In this document: piece by piece, positions 56,396 to 64,000 of the stretch
Layout: every line of letters begins with the position of its first letter
Position numbering within the stretch: the first letter of the stretch is position 1
Assembly (NCBI GenBank): GCA_014529385.2
Contig: CM043956.1
Location: 87,409,721-87,473,720, forward strand
Length of the DNA stretch: 64,000 nucleotides
Source of the DNA: Adiantum capillus-veneris
Taxonomy: Eukaryota; Streptophyta; Polypodiopsida; Polypodiales; Pteridaceae
Direction of reading: 5' to 3'
Made by a program: the position numbers and the translations under genes
Notes under the pieces: generated by a model
The model's input: the letters and a program-made list of their open reading frames with translations, nothing else
The model's database searches: none
What the model was told of the DNA's origin: nothing

Positions 56396-57900
56396 ATGGT
56401 CATCACCCGAAGCGGAATGGATACTTCGCATACAGGTGATGAGCATGGGAGTGGCGAAGAAGAGTTTTCCCCACCAAGAGGCTTTCCCGACCCTCCCCCT
56501 TCCCCATCTACGCCACGAGTTGTACCAAATTCTATGGAGGCGATGGTCAAGTCGATGATGGAGATGATGGCACAACAACAAGAAACGAATCGAGTTGTGA
56601 TGGTACAACTAGAAAGAAAAGCAGAACGGCAGGAATCCATGGAACGGGAGCGCAAAGAAAGAAACGAAAGAATTGCCATACAACAAGAAGCGACTCGCAT
56701 TGCCTTGGAACGCGAGCGTGATGAACGAAAAGAAAGAAAAGCACAAAGACAGGAGGAAGCTGAAGCAAGACGAGCAGCCTTGGAGACCGATCGGGAGGCT
56801 CAAAGAGAACTCCGCACTCAAGAATTGGTTCGACAAGTTCTTGGCCTCGAAATCTGAACCAACCAAAGATGTTGGTAGCTCAACAAGTGGGACAAGCTGG
56901 GATGCGGACTCCAACAGCCCAGTCACAAAGAAGTTGACTTTCAGTAAGTATGATGGTAAGATGGATGCTACGGTTATTCATTCTTGGTTGCATCAATTTA
57001 ATGCTTATTTTGCGACAACTAAGAAGACAGGGAATAGCAAGGTTTTGACGGCAGCTATGTACCTTGCCGGTGATGCCATCAATGGGTACCACGCATGGCA
57101 AGAGGCACAGTTAGCCGCGCACCTAGAGGAAGCCGACGAATTCACTCCCCTTTCCTTCAATTGGGCTGATTTCCAAGACAAGCTCAAGGCGCGGTTTATG
57201 CCACCTCAGTACCTCGCATGATTGAAGGACGATTTTCGCGCTCAAGCAAAATGGTATGCCGGTTATGTCTTTTTCTAATCGTGTTTTGCAGCTAGGTACC
57301 CAATTACGCAAGTAAGATGATGAGCGCAAAGAGGCATTCCTTTTTGGGTTAGACGAATATATCAAGTTTGATGTAAAAGTCTTTGATCCAATCGATCTCA
57401 ACAAGGCAGTAGCGATTGCTCTCGCACAAGAGATGAAGCACAACAAGGGAAAGCCTGAGGAGAATAAGACTTCCACAAGTACCTCCCAGACTTCTCAGAA
57501 CCCTCAGAATGGTAAGAACGGTAAGAATGGTAAGAACGGTAACTCTTGTAACCAATCTTCCAATAGTCTCTCAGAAAAGAATTCTTCCAATGAACCTAAG
57601 GGTAAGGCTAACACAATTGCTAAACCTAAACTCACTCAAGGTGAAAAGGTAGCACAAGGAATTTTAGGAGGATACATCACAGCAGAAGAGCAAAGCACTT
57701 ATTCTAAGGAAGGTCGTTGTTTTCATTGTCGCATTAAGGGTCACATAAAAAGAACATGTCCTAAGCTTGACTCTAATGAATCTAAAGAATCCACAAAACC
57801 CACTTCCTCTATCAATGCAATAAATGACAACACGAGTGTGCCACAAGTTTCTCATGACCTCCCATTGATGAGTCTCTCATTAAATGTTATGGTCATATGA
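56396..57900 (+). pseudogene. Gag of element B, frameshifted
   Basis: The N-terminus MVITRSGMDTSHTGDEHGSG and a charged coiled coil occupy 56396-56857. The capsid domain (KLTFSKYDGKMDATVIHSWL, NSKVLTAAMYLAGDAINGYH) is in another frame at 56855-57221. The C-terminal part with the complete knuckle CFHCRIKGHIKRTC (about 57718-57760) is in a third frame (57433-57900). Gly-Lys-Asn repeats (NGKNGKNGKNG) come from a short minisatellite. At least two frameshifts and some stops break it. Confidence 0.85.
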
Positions 57901-58788
57901 CGGGGCAACGTTTTGTCATATTGTTTGACCCAGGCAGTATGCATGATGTGATTAGTCCCTCTCTTGTTGAGAGAGCCCGCCTAAAGGTTAGTCACAAATC
58001 TCCCGAGGTCTCTGGCTTCGCTCTCGGTATGGACTCTCTCATCACAAAAGAGTGCCTTGATGTGTTGTTTACAGTTCAACAAGCTGCTTTCCGTAGAAAT
58101 TTTTTTCTCTCCTCTCTCAGGATGTGATATGATTTTGGGCATTCGATGGTTTCGTGAGCATAACCCTCTCATTGATTGGACAGAAAATACGTTCACTTTC
58201 AATGCCAAAAGTGACACTCCCATTGTCATTCGTGGAGAGAAAGTTGTTCATTCTCCCTCTCTCATTGCAAATGTGCAGGCGAAGATTGAATGGATTCAGG
58301 AGAAGGAGACTCTCTCAGTCTCTTCTTATCCAAAGCATGACACAAAGGATTTGCATGATGATTTGAATGACAATGATAAGCATGATGATTTGGATGATAA
58401 TGATGAGCATGATGATTTGCATGAAGATGATGTGATTGTTCACAAGGATGATGTGTTAGTTGATACTTTCTCTAGTGAAGCTAATCTCATTGCCGATTCG
58501 ATTAATCACAAAGAACCGATCTTGGCTTTCGAGTCGAGGTCTACAAAACCCCTTCAAGAAGAACCGATCTTGGGTATCACGCCTAGGTCCAAGGAACCCC
58601 CACAAAAAGTACTATATGTTTGCATGATAAGTCAGCACACATTGTTCGAGTGTTTCATTCGTGATCGTTTCTTGTATTTTAGTCAGCGTCTTTATGTGAT
58701 CCCTTCTCCTAGGCATGACATATTGTACGTTGAGCACGTTTCACTCATGAATGAGCACGAATGTATGCCGATTATTCATGAAAGCTGA
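57897..58788 (+). pseudogene. Protease plus acidic-repeat region of element B
   Basis: GQRFVILFDPGSMHDVISPS is the retropepsin site (Asp-Pro-Gly) in the frame 57897-58127. The second frame, 58057-58788, continues MILGIRWFREHNPLIDWTEN, the protease C-terminus. It then leaves the usual pol order: HDDLNDNDKHDDLDDNDEHD and similar acidic repeats are followed by about 140 residues I do not recognise, ending in a normal stop. RT would be expected here. The origin of this segment is unknown. Confidence 0.75.
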
Positions 58789-59103
58789 AAAGTATGGATT
58801 CAAGGAAGTCACATTCCATGTCTCTTCCTTGGCACGACACAGTTGTAGAAAGAGCACATGAAAGTATGAGCACCAAGCATGGGCATTTCCGTTATGATTT
58901 GTCACACTTGATTGATTTAGATCAGCACGACAAAATTCGATCTCACTGTTTGCGTGTGTGGTGAGCGATTTGGCACTCCGTCTATTTGTTCATCTACATT
59001 GCATGCACAGTCGTTGAGGAAGACGAGATTTTATCCACTCACTTTACATGGAATAGGTATGCTCATGTTTTTGTGTTGGAAGTGGTTTTAGGAATTTTCA
59101 ACC

Positions 59104-59412
59104 ATGGAGATTCTTGACGAAGGAAGAAGCATGACTATCGACAAAGTTGAAGCATTGAAGGAGCTACAAAAGACTTTGTGTCGCTTTCGGCGCGGCCCAA
59201 AGAAGCAAGCGTTGCAGACCTTTATGAAGTTCAAGTACCGCACGACCCACACATTAGAGTGGGCTGGCGAAGAGTCCCTTCCAGGATTCTCGGATACTGT
59301 TGGCGATCTCCCTCAACGCCATACAGTTCGGTACCAGTACCTCATTTTAAAAAGGAGGGGATGTCACGTGACACATCCAACCCTATGTGTCCGTGGACAA
59401 GCTACTTCATAA
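59104..59412 (+). pseudogene. Chromodomain remnant of element B
   Basis: LCRFRRGPKKQALQTFMKFK and TTHTLEWAGEESLPGFSDTV correspond to the chromodomain tail of element A. The frame starts at an ATG and runs into the 3' LTR. It is left without the integrase it normally belongs to. Confidence 0.65.
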
Positions 59413-60501
59413 CAAGGGTTCCGTCAGTCCAGTCAGTCTAGATTAGAAGTGTTCTGGCACTTTTGTGAGTCTGTTCGCAGACCGTGCATGCCCAGGTACT
59501 TAGTATAGATGCATATCCTCTGGTTACACACAGCATGATCATAAGCATTCCCATTAGAATCCATCAAAATCCTTCAGGGGAATTTTCCAGTGCATTTAGC
59601 CTATTTTCCCTATTTTTGACATTTTTCACTTATTATTTTTAAGTGACTTTTGTTGGAAAGTAGGTAGGGCAAATTGAGTAAGTTTGTATATAAGCAAACC
59701 TAGACTAGCACTAATTGGCAGAAGAGGCAGCAGGAGCACCATTGCTCAACAAGCAACTTCTCAGCAAGAACCCTTGGTGGCGTTTTCTCCTCCAAGCAAG
59801 ACTCCCAAGCATTGGCGTTTTCATCAAGCATTCCTCGCCATAAGACTTCAGCATTAGCGTTTTTCATCAAGGATCCACCGCAAGACAACCTCAGCCCCTA
59901 GCGTTTTCTAGAACCCGAATCGCCCCCCATTCCCATGGCGATTTTCAGCAGATAAGCAGCAACAAATTTCAGCATTTGACAAGCCTAAGAACCAGCAGAA
60001 ACTCAGCCATAAAGACCAGCCCAAATCAGCGTTTTTGGTGCCAGACAATTTCAACCATCAGCGTTTTTGGGACAGCAGCGAATCAGCGACAGATTTCAGC
60101 CATTAGCGTTTTTGGACAGCAGTATCAAAGCAGCAGAATTCAGCCCTTAGATCGGTGTCGTCATCCCCGTCGTCGTCATCGATCTAGCCTAGACTTGCAT
60201 CAGTCACATGCATTCAGTTTGTACCAGTTTGTGCAATCAATAGTAGACCACTCTCGCCGACGAGAGTAAGGCCTTTGGAGGAGGGTTTTACAACGTCTTT
60301 GGTGTCGTATCCTCTTCTCTCTCTATCTCTCAGTCTCATACACTTGCACGCACAGTGTCCATTCACTTTGTTTATGATCATTGCACTCTCTCATTAAGAA
60401 CGGAAGGCTCTCCCTTCCATAAGAACAAAAAGGAACCTTGAGCACAGTTCGGAGAAGTCATCTTGAGCAAAAATCAAACATTCATTCCGCTGCACCTTAC
60501 A
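59362..60501 (+). repeat. 3' LTR of element B
   Basis: 1,140 bp. TATATAA at 59687-59693. Stem-loop ACTCTCG (60250-60256) with CGAGAGT (60261-60267). Confidence 0.93.
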
Positions 60502-60506
60502 CCACC

Positions 60507-61155
60507 GAACCGGCCACCTTACCGTGTGAGCCGAGCTCAGAACGAAGAGATTATGAACCAAGTGAAAGACCTCTTGGAAAAGGGTCTTGTCCAACCTAGT
60601 ACTTCACCGTACTGTTCTCCAGTGTTGTTGGTTTTGAGGAAAGACGGATCTTGGAGAATGTGCATCGATTATAGAGCTCTCAACAAAATCACCCTCAAGA
60701 ACAGATTTCCGATTCCTAGGATCGATGATATAGTCGACAAATTACAGGGATCCTCGTGTTTTAGCAGGATTGATTTGAAGAGTGGATATCATCAGATCCG
60801 AATCGCACCGGGAGACGTCTACAAGACAGCCTTTCGGACGACTTTTGGGTTATTTGAGTGTTTGATGCTGCCTTTTGGCCTAACCAATGCTCCTGCGACA
60901 TTTAACCGAATGATGGACAGGATTTTTCGAGAGTACACGCTATTTGTTGGCACTTTCTTTGACAATATCATTGTTTTCTCCAAAGATGAGGCAGAACATA
61001 GAGATCATCTACTCAAGTCTTTCAGGCATTACGAGATCACAAGTTTTTATTTGAAGGAAAGTGAATTTTTCCTACCAGAGATACAACTTTTTGGGACACA
61101 TTGTCTCAGCAGCAGGAGTGCAGATGGATCCGGCCAAGATAGAGACTATCTGTGA
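60507..61155 (+). pseudogene. RT of element C, catalytic Asp mutated
   Basis: Continues element C right after the insertion. RT blocks are clear: [54 protein letters not shown] and [17 protein letters not shown]. The catalytic box at 60955-60966 reads FFDN instead of FFDD (GAC AAT), so the second metal-binding Asp is lost. A frameshift near 61075-61100 moves the rest to the next frame. Confidence 0.9.
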
Positions 61156-61790
61156 TTGGCCCGATTTGAAGAATGTCCATGAAGTTAGAAGCTTCTTGGG
61201 ATTGTCTTCGTACTACAAGCGGTTCATTCGAAAGTTTGCAGAGGTTGCTTCCCCTTTGCATATCTTGACACAGAAAGAAGTCCCTTTCTCGTGGGGACCC
61301 ACAGAGGTGACTGCCTTTCAGACTTTGACAGAGAAATTGACTACGGGACCAGTTTTGACTTTGTCGGACTTGCAGAAGTCATTTGAAGTATATTGTGATG
61401 CTTGTGGTCGTAGTCTCGGTGCGGTCCTAATGCAAGAAGGCCATGTCATTTCTTACGAGAGCCGATTGTTCTCAAGGCCGGAATTGACAGCACAAATTTA
61501 TGAGAAAGAGCTTTTGGCGGTTATCCATGCTCTTACTCAGTGGCGGCATTACCTACTCGGAGCGGATTTTACTGTCTTTACAGACCATCAGAGTTTACGC
61601 TACTTCTCGTCACAGAAGCAACTATCGGAAAAGCAGATGCTTTGTCTCGGGAGCCGTTGGTTCTGGCTATTTCCGCGATTCACCATAGGAGCTTCGAGGA
61701 TATGGTCGATCAGTATGCCACGGATACAGATTTTGCAGACTTTTTCACACGGATATGGGATGGGGAGACAGTAGCGGGATATTCCATTCG
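61095..61790 (+). pseudogene. RT end and RNase H of element C, with deletion
   Basis: LGHIVSAAGVQMDPAKIETI and FLGLSSYYKRFI close the RT. RNase H shows VYCDACGRSLGAVLMQEGH, YEKELLAVIHALTQWRHYL and TDHQSLRYF. Near 61625 the text jumps from QKQLSEK to KADALSREP in another frame. Roughly 20 residues expected there, with the last RNase H acid, are missing. The joint lies at a shared GGAAAAG. Confidence 0.85.
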
Positions 61791-62780
61791 GGATGGCTAC
61801 TTGATGAGGAAAACCATGTTGTGCGTTACACAGCTACTGAGAGAAAAGGTTATGATTGAATGCCACTGTCCGTCTTTTACGGGTCATCGCGGCATTGCTA
61901 CCACCATGAAAGGGGTAGAGAGATATACTTCTTTTGGCCGAGATTCAAGAAGGATGTGGACGAGTTTGTGCGCAGTTGCTTGGTATGCCAGATGGTCAAG
62001 TTTGACAGGCATAAAGCACTGGGATTGTTACAGGCTTTGCCCATACCCACCCACCCCTGGGAAAGTATTGCAATGGATTTCATTTTTGATCTCCTGAGAA
62101 CACAGAGTGGTCACGATGGTATCTGAACTGTTATTGACAGATTTAGCAAGCACGCTCATTTCATTCCAGTGAAGAAAACAGTCAAGCCGGATCACTTAGC
62201 GAGATTGTTTGTGGCCCAGATTTTCAGATTACATGGTGTGCCTGAGACGATTGTCTCCGACGGGGACCCCAGATTTACGAGTTTGTTTTGGAAGGCAATT
62301 TGGGAGCACATTGGCACGCGGTTGCAGTTCTCGTCATCTTTCCACCCGCAGACTGACGGGCAATTTGAGATTGCCAATTCAGTGGTTTTAGATTTATTGA
62401 AGTCTTATATCTCGGATCAAAAGACTCAATGGGAAAAGTATCTACCTTTGGTGGAATTTGCCTACAACAACACGATACACTCTTCGACGGGGAAAGCACC
62501 ATTTGAGATTGTTGAAGGTGCTGCGAAGGTTCCACCCTTCCTAAGCACAAAAGATAAGAATTTTGAAGCTAATGAGTACACGCGCGACTTAGACACGGCT
62601 TATGCAAAGGTCCTGAGGCTTTGCAGAAATCTTAGGAAAGACAGAAAAAGGCAGCGGATCGCCATCGTCGTGATTTGGAATTGAAGGAGGAATATTAGGT
62701 GCTCTTACATTTTGAGAAGGCACGCCTTAGAAAGAAGAAGGGAAAGGAGAGGCTTTTTCCAAAGCTTAGTATGAGATACT
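61791..62780 (+). pseudogene. Integrase of element C, several shifts
   Basis: Zinc-binding part GHRGIATTMKGV and later FVRSCLVCQMVKFDRHKA (61960-62020). The core gives SIAMDFIFDL, a stop at 62124-62126, then DRFSKHAHFIPVKKTV, VSDGDPRFTSLFWKAIW and DGQFEIANSVVLDLL, so the DDE residues are still readable. C-terminal text near 62700-62780 (VLLHFEKARLRKKKGKERLF) is in another frame and ends abruptly at about 62784. Confidence 0.85.
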
Positions 62781-64000
62781 ATGTGTCACCAGCGTGTGAC
62801 TACTATCTATCCTTTTTGTTGATTTCTTTCTTATTATCTATTTACTTTCACTTTTTGGAAACACCCCTCCGGAAATCTAACTGCCCTGCATTGCATAGCT
62901 AGTGTGGAACTGTCCAGAGGGAGTCCAGGCTTGAGGGCAAGAGAGCACTAAGGTTGGACAAGGACTATGGTTAGCCAAGCAGGGTCATTGACTAGCCAAA
63001 CTGGAATCCGTTGTTACAGAGGCTACATTTCAGTTCTGGGTGTGGCTGCAGTGTACAAAGAGGGTCAGATGACCTAGAAATATACAATGGCAGCATCTCC
63101 TAAAATTTAGGGAGCTGCTATTTTGGGACTTGAAAATGTGTTTGCATCATTACCTCCGGAATGACAAGGGGAACATTTTCTTACTCTGCCGTGAAGTCAA
63201 CTGGGCAACCGGTTGGGAGATTTTTAGGCGGCAACCCCAAAACGGGAAAATGCTTGTAAATGTGCCAAGTGGCACATTCTGGTGCACTTTCCTCATGCAA
63301 GAGAAGGGGGTGCTGAATTTGAGGGGAGAAGAGGCTCATTTGCTGATTTTGTCACAGGTTAAGAGCTATGGAGTGCTTGCTTTCCCTCCTATGTACAGTG
63401 CGGTGCCAAGAGTGATGCCCTGCACGCTACGCACTGCCCTCTCTCTCCCCTATGGCAGTATGTTATGCCCCTCTAGTGGGCTTTTCATTTGACCAATGTA
63501 CAGTTGTGTGGGTTCATGCACGATTGCCGAGGCAAGAGCCTCTTGCACAGGTACTGGATTAGCTAGCGGCTAATCCCCCGCAGGTACAGGTGAATTCGGA
63601 GAGGTTTCACACTAGAAATCTCGTCCGATTCAAAGGGCAAGTAGCCCTAGAGGTGCGGGAGCTCGAGGACTTGCTACGGATGCGACCGGCACGCGAAACG
63701 GAGCCCGAAACAGTAAATTACAGCCTGCTGTGTATTTTTGCAGGTTTAGGGTTTTGGCCCTAAACGGTCCCTAATACCCCCAGGAGGTTCGAGGACGCGA
63801 GGGGACCGCTGTACAGGTGATCTGGCGCATTTTCGGGGCTGAAAACAGAGAATTCAGCGTGCTGCAGATTCTCGCCAGGTTTTGCAAAGTGCCCGTATGC
63901 ATCGGGAAAGTCAGTCAATGCGTGGGAATACTAACTGTGAAGGGTCCTAGTACAGTTATGCTGCCGAAATCGGGCCGGAACAGTTGAAATTCATCCAAGT
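62781..64000. other. Unassigned sequence interrupting the end of element C
   Basis: After KLSMRYY of element C the sequence turns unrelated. The 120-residue frame 63130-63492 has no known motif. 63590-63780 can be read in plus frame as NLVRFKGQVALEVRELEDLL, protein-like but unknown to me. It could be another insertion or the flank of a deletion; no LTR or target duplication was identified. Confidence 0.4.

Larger units (their letters stand above)
54861..60501 (+). mobile_element. Gypsy element B, lacks RT and integrase, nested in element C
   Basis: LTRs 54861-55941 and 59362-60501 (TGTCACGTGACAC to CTTACA). The flanks CCACG (54856-54860) and CCACC (60502-60506) are a 5-bp duplication with one mismatch. 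The primer site (CGGTATCAGAGC) starts at 55943 and the polypurine tract AAAAAGGAGGGGA lies at 59349-59361. The 3.4-kb interior has gag, protease, an acidic region and a chromodomain remnant, with no RT, RNase H or integrase. It is a relative of element A. Confidence 0.92.
52066..62780 (+). mobile_element. Gypsy element C, split by element B
   Basis: A probable 5' LTR (52066-52660) is followed by the primer site, gag, protease (52741-54855), the insertion of element B, then RT, RNase H and integrase (60507-62780). The two halves continue in the same pol position across the insertion. The 3' LTR is not in the window. The last recognisable pol text, about 62690-62780, gives way abruptly to unrelated sequence. 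Confidence 0.8.

Overview
The window looks like a repeat-dense stretch of a large land-plant nuclear genome. Long CT/GA, CA/GT and other microsatellites, several families of plant-type LTR retrotransposons with initiator-Met tRNA primer sites, non-LTR (LINE) fragments and one intron-bearing host gene support this. A seedless plant such as a fern would fit, but that is a guess. No bacterial-style gene organisation, rRNA gene, clear tRNA gene or CRISPR array is visible.

Layout. 1-1817: low-complexity sequence and the start of a GTAC-rich repeat array. 1818-5022: a gag-only, copia-like LTR element on the minus strand with a perfect 5-bp target duplication. 5025-6010 and 8090-9290: tandem arrays rich in TGGTAC/GTACCA that bracket a decayed transposase-like gene (about 6044-7920). 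9290-18638: AT-rich sequence with one near-palindrome, microsatellites and possible exons of an unknown gene near 16.6-17.1 kb. 18639-29272: a second copy of the copia-like element, split by an 8-kb minus-strand Ty3/gypsy chromovirus (19521-27537); both layers keep perfect target duplications. 30026-41180: three LINE pieces, each starting and ending at dinucleotide microsatellites, with other repeats between. 41549-43043: the last three coding exons, on the minus strand, of the GPI-transamidase subunit PIG-T. This is the only confidently identified host gene; its upstream exons are not in the window. 43740-62780: a nest of Ty3/gypsy chromoviruses. Element A (44347-49636) sits in an older minus-strand element, and element B (54861-60501) sits inside the pol gene of element C. 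62781-64000: unassigned sequence that interrupts the end of element C.

How the parts relate. Almost everything apart from PIG-T is mobile DNA in several age layers. Elements A and B are relatives that have both lost RT/RNase H/integrase sequence while keeping LTRs, primer site, polypurine tract, gag and a chromodomain tail. The copia-like elements carry gag only. The most unusual signal is the LINE set: two LINE lineages seem to have inserted into microsatellites, one into (CA)n and one into (GA)n. A nearby uninterrupted copy of the same flanking sequence (41219-41382) serves as an empty-site comparison.
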